A stretch of DNA of 64,000 nt from Ornithinimicrobium murale (GTDB lineage Bacteria; Actinomycetota; Actinomycetes; Actinomycetales; Dermatophilaceae). Below are positions 51,131 through 60,540 of the stretch, one piece after another (position 1 is the first letter of the stretch; each line of letters starts with the position of its first letter). The position numbers were made by a program, and so were the translations under genes. The stretch lies in the NCBI RefSeq assembly GCF_003352835.1, contig NZ_QLVD01000032.1:59886-123885 (forward strand), given 5' to 3'. The notes under the pieces are model-generated. The model worked only from the letters and a program-made list of their open reading frames with translations, had not been told where the DNA came from and made no database searches.

Positions 51131-52267
51131 ATGCCCGCTGCCACCACCTCCGTCCTGACCCCCGTCGCCCTCGGGCGCCTCGTGCTCGGATGGGGCGCCG
51201 TCCTGGCCCTCCAACTCACCGGCACCCTGCTGCAGCCACCCGTCTCCGCCCCGCTCCTGGTCGGCGCCCTCGCGCTCATCGTCGGGGTGATCCTGGTGTG
51301 CGCCTTCGGGGTGGTCCACGAGGCGGAGCACCTCGCGCGTCGCCTGGGCGACCCCTACGGCTCCCTGGTGCTGACCCTCTCAATCGTGCTGATCGAGGTG
51401 GTCCTCATCTCTGCCGTCATGCTCGGCCCGGGCGAGCACACCACCATCGCCCGCGACTCGGTGATGGCCGTCTCGATGATCATCCTCAACGCGATCATCG
51501 GACTCTGCCTGCTCGTCGGTGGCTTGCGCCACGGCGGCCTGGCGCACAACCGCACCGGCACCTCGGCATACCTGGCCCTGTTGGTCGTGCTCTCGGCGCT
51601 GGCCTTCGCTCTGCCTGCCCTGATCGGCCGGTCCGGTTCCTACACGCCGGGCCAGGCCGTGCCCGTCGTCCTGCTGACCGTCGGGCTGTATGCCTTCTTC
51701 CTGGTGCGGCAGATGGGCGCCCAGGCCGATGACTTCCGCGAGGTCGACCCGTGCGTCGCCGCCCCATCGGGCGAGAACACCACCCCAGGGATCCGGCAGG
51801 TCATCGTCGAGCACCGCAGCGAGCTGCTCCTGCGCGCGGCCCTGCTCGTGGTGACCGTGCTGCCCATCGTGCTGCTCTCCCACGACATGGCCGGCCTGCT
51901 GGATGAGGGCCTGGGCAGACTGGGTGCACCCGTGGCGCTGTCCGGCATCCTGATCGCCGTCATCGTCTTCCTGCCGGAGTCGATCACCTCGGTGCGCGCG
52001 GCCCTGCAGGGTGAGATCCAGCGCATGAGCAACCTGTGCCACGGCGCGCTCGTCTCCACCGTCGGTCTGACGATCCCCGCGGTCCTGATCATCGGCGGGC
52101 TGACCGGTCAGACCGTGCTCCTGGCCGAGTCGCCGGCCAACCTGCTGCTCCTGGGTGTGACCCTGCTGCTGACCGTGACGACCTTCTCCGCGCCGCGGGT
52201 GACGGCGATGCACGGGGCCGCACACCTGGCCGTCTTCGCGGTCTATGGCATCGTCGTCTTCTCCTGA
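51131..52267 (+). CDS. Ca2+/H+ antiporter (CaCA superfamily, ChaA-like)
   Basis: 378 residues with about 11 spans in two halves. The alpha-repeats are visible: VVHEAEHLARRLGDPYGSLVLTLSIVLIEVVLISAVML in the first half, and LSGILIAVIVFLPESITSVRAALQGEIQRMSNLCHGALVSTVGLTIPAVL in the second, each with the acidic residue (E in IEVVLIS and PESITS) needed for ion exchange. It expels Ca2+ (or Na+/K+) against protons across the cytoplasmic membrane. No ribosome site is evident at ATG 51131. Confidence 0.88.
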   Translation: MPAATTSVLTPVALGRLVLGWGAVLALQLTGTLLQPPVSAPLLVGALALIVGVILVCAFGVVHEAEHLARRLGDPYGSLVLTLSIVLIEVVLISAVMLGPGEHTTIARDSVMAVSMIILNAIIGLCLLVGGLRHGGLAHNRTGTSAYLALLVVLSALAFALPALIGRSGSYTPGQAVPVVLLTVGLYAFFLVRQMGAQADDFREVDPCVAAPSGENTTPGIRQVIVEHRSELLLRAALLVVTVLPIVLLSHDMAGLLDEGLGRLGAPVALSGILIAVIVFLPESITSVRAALQGEIQRMSNLCHGALVSTVGLTIPAVLIIGGLTGQTVLLAESPANLLLLGVTLLLTVTTFSAPRVTAMHGAAHLAVFAVYGIVVFS

Positions 52268-52322
52268 GCCGACGGCGCCGCCACGATCTGTCACGCTGGA
52301 CCCACCCCGCGGAGGAGCACGC

Positions 52323-52868
52323 ATGATGACCGAGCCGGACGAGGCACAGTCCCCCGACGGTCCGGCCGACCGGAGAGCCGCCCCGGTGAGCGGGGCGCCG
52401 GCCTGGGCCCACGGTGAGTATGCGGACTGGATGCGTCAGGCGCTCGACCTCGCCTCGGGTGCCCGCGCCGGTGGGGACGTGCCGATCGGTGCCCTGGTGA
52501 TCTCGGCCGAGGGTGCCGTGGTCGGGCGCGGTTCCAACGTCCGGGAGGTGTTGCACGACCCGACCGGGCACGCGGAGGTGGTCGCCCTGCGGGAGGCGGG
52601 GGCCGCGCTGGGGGCCTGGCGGTTGGAGGGGTGCACCCTCGTGGTGACGCTCGAGCCGTGTGCCATGTGTGCCGGGGCCGCCGTGCTCGCGCGGGTGGCT
52701 CGGATCGTGTTCGGGGCCTGGGACCCGAAGGCCGGTGCGTGCGGGTCGGTGTGGGACCTGCCGCGCGACCGACGCGCGCTCCACAGCCCCGAAGTGGTCG
52801 GCGGCGTGTTCGAGGCCGAGTGTGCTGCGGCTCTCGTCGATTTCTTCGGCCCGCACCGCGGCAGCTGA
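52323..52868 (+). CDS. tadA: tRNA adenosine(34) deaminase-like cytidine/adenosine deaminase
   Basis: 181 residues. The zinc site is complete: GHAEVVALREA (HAE) and LEPCAMCAGAAVLARVARIVFGAWDPKAGACGSVWDL (PCxxC). The last segment is typical of TadA, which converts A34 to inosine in tRNA-Arg(ACG). An N-terminal extension of about 35 residues is low in complexity. GGAGGAG precedes ATG 52323. TadA substrate tRNA-Arg(ACG) is the one whose 3' end marks the att sites at the other end of the window. Confidence 0.9.
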   Translation: MMTEPDEAQSPDGPADRRAAPVSGAPAWAHGEYADWMRQALDLASGARAGGDVPIGALVISAEGAVVGRGSNVREVLHDPTGHAEVVALREAGAALGAWRLEGCTLVVTLEPCAMCAGAAVLARVARIVFGAWDPKAGACGSVWDLPRDRRALHSPEVVGGVFEAECAAALVDFFGPHRGS

Positions 52869-52970
52869 CCCGAACGCCCGGGGTGTCCGTCCGGAGCGCG
52901 AAGCGACCGAGCGACGCGTAGGGTCAACGCCGCGACACGGCAGGTTGCCGTGGCATGGAGAGGTGGACAC

Positions 52971-53243
52971 ATGGGTGCAGAAGTTGGTTGGATTGCCTGG
53001 GTCGTCATCGGTGGCCTGGCCGGGTGGCTCGGCAGCAAGATCATGGGCACCGATGCACAGCAGGGACTCTTGCTCAACATCGTGGTCGGCATCGTCGGTG
53101 CCCTCCTCGGCGGATTCCTGTTGGGTGCACTTGGCGTTGACATCGAAGGGGCAGGATATTTCTTCAGCTTCCTGACAGCGCTGCTCGGTGCGTGCATCCT
53201 GCTGTTCCTGGTCAAGTTGGTCACTGGACGCAACCGAACCTGA
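52971..53243 (+). CDS. GlsB/YeaQ/YmgE family membrane protein
   Basis: 90 residues. Three spans, with the family pattern WIAWVVIGGLAGWLGSKIMGTD, LLNIVVGIVGALLGGFLLGALG and FFSFLTALLGACILLFLVKLV. Often associated with envelope stress; exact role unknown. GGAGAGGT lies before ATG 52971. Confidence 0.9.
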   Translation: MGAEVGWIAWVVIGGLAGWLGSKIMGTDAQQGLLLNIVVGIVGALLGGFLLGALGVDIEGAGYFFSFLTALLGACILLFLVKLVTGRNRT

Positions 53244-53314
53244 CCACCCGGTGGTGGCATGCTCGGGTCGGTCAAATTTCCTGGCCGCCCACCGCCTCGG
53301 GTAACCTGCCAGGC

Positions 53315-53401
53315 GGTGGCGTGTCCGAGCGGCCTAAGGAGCACGCCTCGAAAGCGTGTGAGGGCGCAAGTCCTCCGTGGGTTCAAATCCCACCGCCACC
53401 G
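53315..53401 (+). tRNA. tRNA-Ser(CGA)
   Basis: 87 nt. Acceptor GGTGGCG pairs with CGCCACC, anticodon stem CACGC/GCGTG holds loop CTCGAAA (anticodon CGA), a long variable arm (TGAGGGCGCAAGTCCTCC) marks a class II tRNA, and the T arm is GTGGG TTCAAAT CCCAC. Discriminator G and an encoded CCA (53402-53404) follow. Confidence 0.97.
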
Positions 53402-53418
53402 CCAGTCGCCCCAGGGCA

Positions 53419-53453
53419 CGCAGAGACCCCCGACAATGTCGGGGGTCTCTGCG
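53419..53453 (+). terminator. Strong hairpin after tRNA-Ser
   Basis: A 17-base arm beginning CGCAGAGACCCCC (53419-53435) is the exact complement of 53437-53453. No T-run. It should end the tRNA transcript. Confidence 0.8.
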
Positions 53454-53524
53454 TCTGTGGGAAGGCAGTGGAGGGCGTCCGGCGCCGATGTTGTGCGGCC
53501 CGGGTTGTGTGGCTCTGACAGACA

Positions 53525-54052
53525 TCACCCAGCGTCGATCAGCTTGCCGCCGCGCGAGAGCTCGGGGTCGGTGCAGGAGGCGAGGTCGAAGCAGCACGGG
53601 CGGCGCTTGCCGTCTCGCAGCTTGGAGATGGTGACCTCCACCCGGCGTTCGCGCGTCCCGGGGCTCCGGGTCGCCCGCACCCAGCGCACCCACTCCCAGC
53701 GGGCCATCGGCGTGATGTCGGCCCACTCCTCGGCGATGTCCGGTGCTGCGTCCAGGGCGGCGCTCAGATCCTCGGGCAGCTCTGGCTCGGGCCAGGCCTT
53801 CGTCGGCGTGAGCTGCCCGCTCACTGCGGTGCCGTCCTGCAGGGCCAGGGCCTGCTCCAGCTGGTCATCGACCGCCACCCAGTGACCCTTGCGGCCATCG
53901 GGCTCGAGCACCGTGGTGAACGAGTGCCCGTTGAGGTCCGCGTCGACCGCGACCTGACCCCGGGAGGGCAGGTGCGCGCTCGCCTCATCCGGCAGGGACA
54001 CGATGAGCCGGTCACCGATGCGCTGGGCCTGTGTCTCGAATGCGATGGTCAT
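53525..54052 (-). CDS. DUF1905 / YdeI-OmdA family protein
   Basis: 175 residues. N-terminal DUF1905 beta-barrel: RLIVSLPDEASAHLPSRGQVAVDADLNGHSFTTVLEPDGRKGHWVAVDDQL. C-terminal OmdA/YdeI helices: ALDAAPDIAEEWADITPMARWEWVRWVRATRSPGTRERRVEVTISKLRDGKRRPCCF. Function unproven; proteins of this type have been linked to peptide or stress resistance. ATG 54052 is supported by TAGCGT seven bases upstream; an in-frame GTG lies at 54061. Confidence 0.88.
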   Translation of the reverse strand: MTIAFETQAQRIGDRLIVSLPDEASAHLPSRGQVAVDADLNGHSFTTVLEPDGRKGHWVAVDDQLEQALALQDGTAVSGQLTPTKAWPEPELPEDLSAALDAAPDIAEEWADITPMARWEWVRWVRATRSPGTRERRVEVTISKLRDGKRRPCCFDLASCTDPELSRGGKLIDAG

Positions 54053-54059
54053 GCCGACC

Positions 54060-54065
54060 ACGCTA
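54060..54065 (-). promoter_or_regulatory. -10 box overlapping MFS stop codon
   Basis: TAGCGT, seven bases, ATG at 54052. The TAG of the box is also the stop codon of the upstream MFS gene. Confidence 0.45.
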
Positions 54066-55547
54066 GCCAGCCCGAGGTGTCGCTGCTTCTCGAATCCTGA
54101 TCGGTGCGGCGTCGGGCTCGTCCCGGATCCTCGCGGTGAGGACAGCGCTCAGGGCGCTGGTGACGATCATCAGCACGAACACCGCGATGAAGCCGGCCTT
54201 GAGACCGGCGAAGTGCTGGGGGTCCAGCGTCGCCTCGTAGAACGACGAACGCGCCTCGGCCGGCAGCATGCTGGTGGCCAGGAACAGGCTCATCGCGGTG
54301 GCGATCGAGCCGCCCATGCCCATGACGGTCAGGCGGACCCCGTTGACGACGCCCACCTCACTCTGCGGGGCGCAGCCGATGATCATCGCCGAGTTCAGGG
54401 TCGCGAAGACGCCGATCCCCAGGCCGAGGACCACCAGGGGCACCGCGACGATGATGTAGTCGAGGTCGTACAACAACGCCGGCAGCAGCGCGACGAGGGA
54501 CCCGATGGTGGGCACCACGCTGAGGACCGCCGTCCGCCGGTCCCCGTGGCGTCGCGCGATCCGACTGGCGATCACCGAGCCGATCGTGACGCCCACTGCC
54601 AACGGGATGATCTTCACTCCGGCCTCGATCACCGAGTCGCCCCAGGCCACCTGGAAGTACAGGCCCACCAGGATCGCCGAGGTGAACCGCGGCATGACGG
54701 CCACCAGGCCGGCCAGGTTGGCCAGTCGGAACTGTGCGTTACGGAAGAGGGCGATCGGGAGGATCGGGTCCCGGGCCCTGCGCTCGACCCAGATCAGCAC
54801 CGGCACAACGGCGATGGCCAGGCCGGTCCCGGACAACACACTGACGCTTCCGAGGCCCTCGGTCTGCACGAAGGACAGTGCGATCAACAGCGAGGCGAGA
54901 AAGACCAGGATGGCGAGGGCGCCGAGCAGGTCGATGCTCCCGGCGCGTGGTTCCCGGGGTGGCAGCTTGCCCAGCAGGAACAGCCCGAGGACGACGCACA
55001 CGGCACACAGCGGGACCTGGATCCAGAAGATCCAGCGCCAGCCGAGCCCCTCGGCCGCGAAGCCACCCAGCACCGGGCCGAGCAACTGAGCCACGGAGAC
55101 CCCTGCCAGGTAGATCCCCATCGCGAAGTTCAACCGGGCACCGGTGAACACCGAGGCGACGATCGCCCCGGTGTTGCACAGCAGCATCGCGTCCGCCACG
55201 GCCTGCAGGGCCAGGAGGGCCAGGACCACCTCGACCGAGGGGGCGAAGCCGATCAGCACCGCGCTGACCCCGAACAGGACCAACCCGGCCTGGAACATGC
55301 TCCGCCGACCGAAGATGTCCGCCAACCGGCCGAACGTCACCAGCAGGACCGTGCTGACCAGGCCCGGCGCCAGCAGCAACCACGTGGAGGCCAGGGCACT
55401 CGCCTCGAACTGGCGCACCACGACGGGCACGGCGATGCTCAGGATCGTCGTCGATGACGACACCATGAGCACGGTCAGCGTGACGAGGGCGAGGATCCCG
55501 TTCTCGGCCCGGGAGGTCGGCGTGAGCACGCCCCCGACGACTGGCAC
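54063..55547 (-). CDS. MFS exporter, DHA2 (EmrB/QacA) type
   Basis: 494 residues, about 14 spans. [17 protein letters not shown] (motif D-like), [22 protein letters not shown] (motif A, G-x-L-A-D-x-x-G-R-R) and [32 protein letters not shown] (motif C, GxxxGPxxGG, then W-R-W-I-F) identify a drug:H+ antiporter-2 exporter. Its GTG start immediately follows the etfA stop (TGAGTG), so it is translationally coupled to the electron-transfer flavoprotein genes. The exported compound is unknown. Confidence 0.9.
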   Translation of the reverse strand: MPVVGGVLTPTSRAENGILALVTLTVLMVSSSTTILSIAVPVVVRQFEASALASTWLLLAPGLVSTVLLVTFGRLADIFGRRSMFQAGLVLFGVSAVLIGFAPSVEVVLALLALQAVADAMLLCNTGAIVASVFTGARLNFAMGIYLAGVSVAQLLGPVLGGFAAEGLGWRWIFWIQVPLCAVCVVLGLFLLGKLPPREPRAGSIDLLGALAILVFLASLLIALSFVQTEGLGSVSVLSGTGLAIAVVPVLIWVERRARDPILPIALFRNAQFRLANLAGLVAVMPRFTSAILVGLYFQVAWGDSVIEAGVKIIPLAVGVTIGSVIASRIARRHGDRRTAVLSVVPTIGSLVALLPALLYDLDYIIVAVPLVVLGLGIGVFATLNSAMIIGCAPQSEVGVVNGVRLTVMGMGGSIATAMSLFLATSMLPAEARSSFYEATLDPQHFAGLKAGFIAVFVLMIVTSALSAVLTARIRDEPDAAPIRIREAATPRAG

Positions 55548-56504
55548 TCAGCCCTTCCGCGCCTGGATCTCTTCGGTGGCCTGCGGGAGCACCGTGAACA
55601 GGTCGCCGACGATGCCGAAGTCGACCAGCTCGAAGATCGGAGCCTCGGGGTCCTTGTTGATCGCGACGATCGTCTTGGAGGTCTGCATGCCGGCGCGGTG
55701 CTGGATCGCACCGGAGATGCCGGCGGCGACGTAGAGCTGCGGGGAGACCTGGACACCGGTCTGACCGACCTGGTTGGCGTGCGGATACCACCCGGCATCC
55801 ACCGCGGCGCGGGAGGCGCCGACGGCGGCACCGAGGGAGTCGGCGAACGCCTCGACCGGGTTGAAGTCGCCGCCGGTGCCGCGGCCACCGGAGACCACGA
55901 TCGCGGCCTCGGTCAGCTGCGGACGACCCGAGGCAGCCTTCTCCGTGCGGTCCACGATCCGGGCCGCGGTCGCCGCCTCGGACAGCGTGACGGTGACGGT
56001 CTCCTCCGCAGCGGCTCCCGGGGCTTCCTCTGCGGCAATGGAGTTGGGCTTGATCGTCACGATCGGGGTGCCTCGGGTGATGGTGGCACTGACCGTGTAG
56101 GCGGCGGCGAAGGCCGACTGCTGCGTCTGCACGCCGTCACCGCCGGGCTGGACGTCGATGGCGTCGGTGATCAGGCCGGACTCGGTTTTGATCGCCAGGC
56201 GTGCCGCGGTCTCCTTGCCCTCCGGGCTCGAGGGGAGCAGGACAGCAGCGGGGCTCGCCTGGGCCACGAGCTGGGCCAGGACCTCGGCGGTCGGGGCAAC
56301 CAGGTGGTCGGTGACCGCGGGGTCCTCGACGCGGTAGACCTTGGCCGCGCCGTAGCGCGCCAGGTCCGCTTGTGCGGCCTCGAACCCCGTGCCGACGAAG
56401 ACGGCCGAGGCCTCGCCGAGACGACGAGCTGCGGTCAGCAGCTCGCCCGTGGTCTTGCGGACTGCTCCGTCGATGTGGTCGACCAGCACCAGAACTTCAG
56501 TCAT
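55548..56504 (-). CDS. etfA: Electron transfer flavoprotein alpha subunit
   Basis: 318 residues. The C-terminal FAD domain is unmistakable: [101 protein letters not shown]. The N-terminal [26 protein letters not shown] is the alpha-subunit start. With EtfB it carries electrons from acyl-CoA or other dehydrogenases to the respiratory chain. 30 bases after etfB. Confidence 0.97.
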   Translation of the reverse strand: MTEVLVLVDHIDGAVRKTTGELLTAARRLGEASAVFVGTGFEAAQADLARYGAAKVYRVEDPAVTDHLVAPTAEVLAQLVAQASPAAVLLPSSPEGKETAARLAIKTESGLITDAIDVQPGGDGVQTQQSAFAAAYTVSATITRGTPIVTIKPNSIAAEEAPGAAAEETVTVTLSEAATAARIVDRTEKAASGRPQLTEAAIVVSGGRGTGGDFNPVEAFADSLGAAVGASRAAVDAGWYPHANQVGQTGVQVSPQLYVAAGISGAIQHRAGMQTSKTIVAINKDPEAPIFELVDFGIVGDLFTVLPQATEEIQARKG

Positions 56505-56534
56505 GACTCTTCTCCTCAGTGGGTATGCCGTGGG

Positions 56535-57314
56535 TCAGGCGAACTTGTGGGTGGCCAGGAACTCGGCGAGCGCCCTGCCGCCCGCGCCCTCGTCGGTGAT
56601 GATCTGTCCCGCGGCTCGTGGTGGGCGGGGGACAACCTCGAGCACCCGGGTCCAGGCACCGGTCAGGCCGACCCGAGCGGCATCGACCCCCAGGTCGGCC
56701 AGCCCCCAGGTCTCCACCGGCTTCTTCTTGGCCGCCATGATCCCCTTGAAGGAGGGGTAGCGCGGCTCGTTGATCCGGTCGGTCACTGACACCACGGCCG
56801 GCAGCGTCGCCTCGATGGACTCACTCGCCGCATCGCCGTCCCGCCGGATCCGGGCGGTGCCGCCCTCGACGCTCAGCTCGGAGGCCAGGGTGATCTGGGG
56901 GAGCCCCAGCCGCTCGGCCAGCATGGCCGGCAGCACGCCCATCGTGCCGTCCGTGGACGCCATCCCGGTCAGCACGATGTCGACCTCGCCGATCTTTGTG
57001 ATGGCCTCGGCCAGGACCAACGAGGTCGCCGGCGCGTCCGACCCGGCGATCGCGTCGTCCAGGATGTGCACGCCCTTGTCGGCGCCCATCTGCAGGGCCT
57101 TCTTGATTGCGTCAGCGGCATCGTCCGGGCCGATCGTCAGTGCGGTGACTTCGCCACCCGCGGCCTCAACCAGAGCCAACGCCGCCTCGATCGCATACTC
57201 ATCGAGCTCGGACAGCAGCCCGTCGACACCTTCCCGGTCGGTGGTGTGGTCGGCCTCGAACCCGCGGTCCGACTGCGCGTCCGGCACGTGCTTGACACAT
57301 ACGACGATGTTCAT
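56535..57314 (-). CDS. etfB: Electron transfer flavoprotein beta subunit
   Basis: 259 residues. MNIVVCVKHVPDAQSDRGF is the typical start, LSELDEYAIEAALALVEAAGGEVTALTIGPDDAADAIKKALQMGADKGVHI the AMP-binding core, VDIVLTGMASTDGTMGVLPAMLAERLGLPQIT the second motif, and EPRYPSFKGIMAAKKKP the surface loop that docks with dehydrogenases. AAGGGAAG precedes the ATG. First gene of the etfB-etfA-MFS operon. Confidence 0.97.
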   Translation of the reverse strand: MNIVVCVKHVPDAQSDRGFEADHTTDREGVDGLLSELDEYAIEAALALVEAAGGEVTALTIGPDDAADAIKKALQMGADKGVHILDDAIAGSDAPATSLVLAEAITKIGEVDIVLTGMASTDGTMGVLPAMLAERLGLPQITLASELSVEGGTARIRRDGDAASESIEATLPAVVSVTDRINEPRYPSFKGIMAAKKKPVETWGLADLGVDAARVGLTGAWTRVLEVVPRPPRAAGQIITDEGAGGRALAEFLATHKFA

Positions 57315-57404
57315 CTGTGTGCTTCCCTTCTCAGTGGCAACCGGCCGATCGGCCGGTCTGTGACGGGGTCCGATCTGGCGTAGTTAAAGGTTTGGTCCAA
57401 AGCC

Positions 57405-57432
57405 TTGACAGTCGATCCGTCCCGGCTAGACT
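57405..57432 (+). promoter_or_regulatory. Sigma-70-type promoter for ABC operon
   Basis: TTGACA (57405-57410), 16 bases, TAGACT (57427-57432): the best consensus match noticed in the window, in the 228-base gap between divergent etfB and the peptide transporter operon. Confidence 0.65.
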
Positions 57433-57441
57433 CACGTTCCA

Positions 57442-57462
57442 TCCTAGAGTCTCATTCTAGGA
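57442..57462. promoter_or_regulatory. Palindromic operator candidate
   Basis: TCCTAGA (57442-57448), seven bases, TCTAGGA (57456-57462), a perfect dyad starting nine bases after the -10 box, so a bound repressor would block initiation. TetR-type regulators often use sites of this size; no regulator gene is in view. Confidence 0.5.
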
Positions 57463-57542
57463 CCGGCTTCGAAATATGGTTCATGTCACATGGCCACATT
57501 GCCCGCGGAGCCGCCCATGACCTCAGAGTGGAGGGCACCGGA

Positions 57543-58559
57543 GTGGAGAACGAGAGCGGCCGAGTCCTGTTGGACGTTCAGGACCTGTCAGTGGAGTTTC
57601 GCACCGGCGGTGGAGTGTTGGAGGCACTCTCCGGCGTCAACCTCACGGTGCGCCAGGGGGAAGTTGTCGCGGTCGTGGGGGAGTCCGGTTCCGGCAAGAG
57701 CGTGACCGCCCTGGGCGTCATGGGGCTGCTCGGCAACGGTCGGGTCAGTTCCGGCCGGATCATGTGGGACGACTACACCGACCTGGCGACGGCGCGGCCC
57801 AAGAACTTCCGGGCGATCCGTGGCAACGACATCGCGATGATCTTCCAGGACCCCATGACGTCGCTGGACCCGCTCTACACGGTCGGCAACCAGTTGTCGG
57901 AGGCCCTCCGGCTGCACCGCAGGATGAGGCGCCGGGAGGCGCGGGCGGAGGCCATCGACCTCCTGGGCATGGTCGGCATCCCCGACCCGGGGTCCAAGGT
58001 CGACGCCTACCCGCACCAGATGTCCGGCGGTCAGCGCCAACGCGTGATGATCGCCATCGCCCTCGCCTGCTCACCGCGCCTGCTGATCGCCGATGAGCCC
58101 ACGACGGCGCTGGACGTCACCGTTGAGGCCCAGGTGCTCTCGCTCCTGCGGGATCTGCAGCGCGACAAGAACGTCAGTCTGATGCTCATCACCCACGACA
58201 TGGGCGTCGTGGCAGAGATGGCAGACCGGGTGGTGGTCTTCTATGCCGGACGCGTGGCCGAGCAGGGCACGGTCGATGACATCCTCCAGAACCCGCGCCA
58301 CCCCTACACCCAGGCCCTGCTCCGGGCGATCCCACGCCCCAGCACCCCGCGGGACGAGCCGATGCCGGCGATCGCCGGCAATGTCCCCGCCCTCCACGAG
58401 ATGCCCGCTGGCTGCCGCTTCGCAGACCGGTGCCCGCTGGTCCACGACCGTTGTGTCGAGCAGCCGCCGCACGTCGCGATCTCCTCGGAGCACTCGACAG
58501 CGTGCTGGCTCGCCACCGACGACCGCTCGTCTGCCGTCCTCGAAGGGAGCCCGGCATGA
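57543..58559 (+). CDS. Oligopeptide/dipeptide ABC transporter ATPase (OppD/DppD)
   Basis: 338 residues. [20 protein letters not shown] (Walker A), [18 protein letters not shown] (Q-loop), [20 protein letters not shown] (signature), [21 protein letters not shown] (Walker B) and [21 protein letters not shown] (H-loop) are all intact. The C-terminal oligopeptide-transporter motif with [14 protein letters not shown] supplies the Cys cluster of the family's Fe-S or structural site. GTG 57543 is chosen for GGAGGG seven bases upstream. ATGA overlap with the second ATPase gene. Confidence 0.95.
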   Translation: MENESGRVLLDVQDLSVEFRTGGGVLEALSGVNLTVRQGEVVAVVGESGSGKSVTALGVMGLLGNGRVSSGRIMWDDYTDLATARPKNFRAIRGNDIAMIFQDPMTSLDPLYTVGNQLSEALRLHRRMRRREARAEAIDLLGMVGIPDPGSKVDAYPHQMSGGQRQRVMIAIALACSPRLLIADEPTTALDVTVEAQVLSLLRDLQRDKNVSLMLITHDMGVVAEMADRVVVFYAGRVAEQGTVDDILQNPRHPYTQALLRAIPRPSTPRDEPMPAIAGNVPALHEMPAGCRFADRCPLVHDRCVEQPPHVAISSEHSTACWLATDDRSSAVLEGSPA

Positions 58560-59581
58560 CCCTCTCAGCCACTCTTGACAGCAGGTCGCAGGGCCAGGAG
58601 CAGGCGCCGCTGCTGCAGGTCACCGACCTGGTGAAACACTTTCCGGTCGGCGGCGGGCTCTTGCGCAAGGAGTCTCCGCCGGTCCGGGCCGTTGACGGTG
58701 TCTCCTTCAGCCTCGGCCGCGGCGAGACCCTCGGGCTGGTCGGCGAGTCGGGCTCGGGCAAGTCAACCCTGGGACGACTCGTCCTGCGGCTGCTCGACCC
58801 GACCGCGGGATCCGTGGTCTTCGACGGGCAGGACATCACCACGAGCCGCCAGTCGCAGGTCAAGCCGTTGCGCCGGCGGATGCAGCTGATCTTCCAGGAC
58901 CCGGTGAGTTCTTTCAACCCCCGGATGACGATTGAGGAGCTCCTCCTGGAGCCGATGGTCGTGCACGGCATCGGCACACCGACCGAGCGCAAACGCCGGT
59001 GCGTCGAGCTCCTCGACCAGGTGGGCCTGGCCTCCAGCGCCCTGGCCAAGTATCCCCACCAGTTCTCCGGCGGCCAGGCCCAGCGCATCGGCATCGCCCG
59101 GGCCCTGACGACCGACCCCGAGCTGCTGGTGTGCGACGAGGCCGTGAGCGCCCTCGACGTGTCCATCCAGGCTCAGGTGCTCAACCTGCTGAAGTCGATC
59201 CAACAGGAGCAGGGCATCAGCTTTCTGTTCATCGCGCACGACCTCAATGTGGTCCGGTACATCTCCGACCGGGTGTGCGTGATGTATCTCGGCAAGCTCG
59301 CCGAGGTTGGGGGGAGCGACCAGATCATGGCCGAGCCGCGGCACCCCTACACCCAGGCGCTGATCCGCTCCATCCCCGCGGTGACCGCGAGCTCCAGCCG
59401 AGTGGAGCGCATTCCGCTGCAGGGAGAGATCCCCAACCCCAGTCGCCCACCTGCCGGCTGCACCTTCCACACCCGGTGCCCCCTGCGGTTCGACGCCTGC
59501 GACCAAGACGTTCCGACGCTCCATGAGCGGGACGGTTCCCTGGTCGCCTGTCACCTCTACCGCCCGGAGGCCTCGGCATGA
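58556..59581 (+). CDS. Oligopeptide/dipeptide ABC transporter ATPase (OppF/DppF)
   Basis: 341 residues. [84 protein letters not shown] and FIAHDLNVVRYISDRVCVMYLG complete the nucleotide site; CTFHTRCPLRFDACDQ is the C-terminal Cys motif. The Walker B reads CDEAVSALD, as in OppF. It pairs with the preceding ATPase as a heterodimer. Overlaps permease 1 by four bases. Confidence 0.95.
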   Translation: MTLSATLDSRSQGQEQAPLLQVTDLVKHFPVGGGLLRKESPPVRAVDGVSFSLGRGETLGLVGESGSGKSTLGRLVLRLLDPTAGSVVFDGQDITTSRQSQVKPLRRRMQLIFQDPVSSFNPRMTIEELLLEPMVVHGIGTPTERKRRCVELLDQVGLASSALAKYPHQFSGGQAQRIGIARALTTDPELLVCDEAVSALDVSIQAQVLNLLKSIQQEQGISFLFIAHDLNVVRYISDRVCVMYLGKLAEVGGSDQIMAEPRHPYTQALIRSIPAVTASSSRVERIPLQGEIPNPSRPPAGCTFHTRCPLRFDACDQDVPTLHERDGSLVACHLYRPEASA

Positions 59582-60528
59582 TCGGCTACGCGATCCGGCG
59601 CACGCTCTACGGGCTACTCGTGCTGTTCCTGATCACCACCTTCGTCTTCGTGGTGCTACGCCTCATCCCTGGAGATGTCGTGCGGCTCCAGCTGGCCGAC
59701 GCCCCCGGGGTGACTCAGGCGCAGGTTGATGCCCTCGCGGCAGAACTGGGCCTGGACCAACCGGTGTTCACCCAGTTCTGGTCGTTTATCTCTGGAGCCG
59801 TGACCGGCGATCTGGGCACGTCCTTCGAGACCCGGCTGCCGGTCACCGAGATGATCGTCGAGCGGCTGCCAGCCACCCTGGAGCTGGGTCTGCTGGCCAT
59901 TATGTTCAGCGTTGTGCTCGGTGTGCCGCTGGGCATCATCTCGGCCATCCGGCACAACTCCTTCCTCGACCAGTCCCTGCGCCTGGTGTCGGTCGCCGGC
60001 ATCTCCGTGCCGAACTTCTGGCTGGCGCTGCTACTCATCACCTACCTGTCCATCTGGTTCGGCTGGTCCCAGCCCTTGGTCTATGCCGCACCGTGGGAGA
60101 ACCTCGGGACCAACTTGGCCATCATGGCGATCCCGGCCCTCGCGCTGGGCACCTCCGCGATGGCGGCGGTCTCCCGCATGCTGCGCTCCTCGATGCTGGA
60201 GGTGACCCAGTCCAACTTTGTGCGCACCGTCCGGTCCCGGGGGGCACCCGAGCGCCTGGTGATCCTCAAGCACGCCGGTCGCAACTCGATCCTGCCGGTC
60301 TTCACGCTGCTGGGTCTGCAGTTCGGCAACATCCTCGGCGGGACCGTGATCCTCGAGTCGATCTTCTCGATCCCGGGCATGGGGTCACTGATCTTCACGT
60401 CCGTCCAGATGCGTGACTACCCAGTGGTCCTGGGCTGCGTCATCTTCTACGGCGCCGTGTTCATCTTCGTGAACCTCCTGGTGGACCTCGTCTACGCCGT
60501 CATCGATCCCCGCATCCGCTACTCCTGA
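59578..60528 (+). CDS. ABC transporter permease (OppB/DppB)
   Basis: 316 residues, about six spans. YAIRRTLYGLLVLFLITTFVFVVLRLIPGD is the DppB N-terminus, LDQPVFTQFWSFISGAVTGDLGTSFETRLPVTEMIVERLPATLELGL the conserved periplasmic segment, and VRTVRSRGAPERLVILKHAGRNSILPVFTLLGLQFGNILGGTVILESIF contains the EAA cytoplasmic loop. Forms the channel with permease 2. Confidence 0.95.
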   Translation: MIGYAIRRTLYGLLVLFLITTFVFVVLRLIPGDVVRLQLADAPGVTQAQVDALAAELGLDQPVFTQFWSFISGAVTGDLGTSFETRLPVTEMIVERLPATLELGLLAIMFSVVLGVPLGIISAIRHNSFLDQSLRLVSVAGISVPNFWLALLLITYLSIWFGWSQPLVYAAPWENLGTNLAIMAIPALALGTSAMAAVSRMLRSSMLEVTQSNFVRTVRSRGAPERLVILKHAGRNSILPVFTLLGLQFGNILGGTVILESIFSIPGMGSLIFTSVQMRDYPVVLGCVIFYGAVFIFVNLLVDLVYAVIDPRIRYS

Positions 60529-60540
60529 GGGAGATCTGTC

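Noticed and set aside
53334..53726. Open frame crossing the tRNA-Ser gene
   Set aside because: Overlaps a perfect tRNA and terminator; typical spurious tRNA-derived translation.
54003..55457. Plus-strand open frame opposite the MFS gene
   Set aside because: Hydrophilic, Gln/His/Asp-rich mirror of a 14-span membrane protein.
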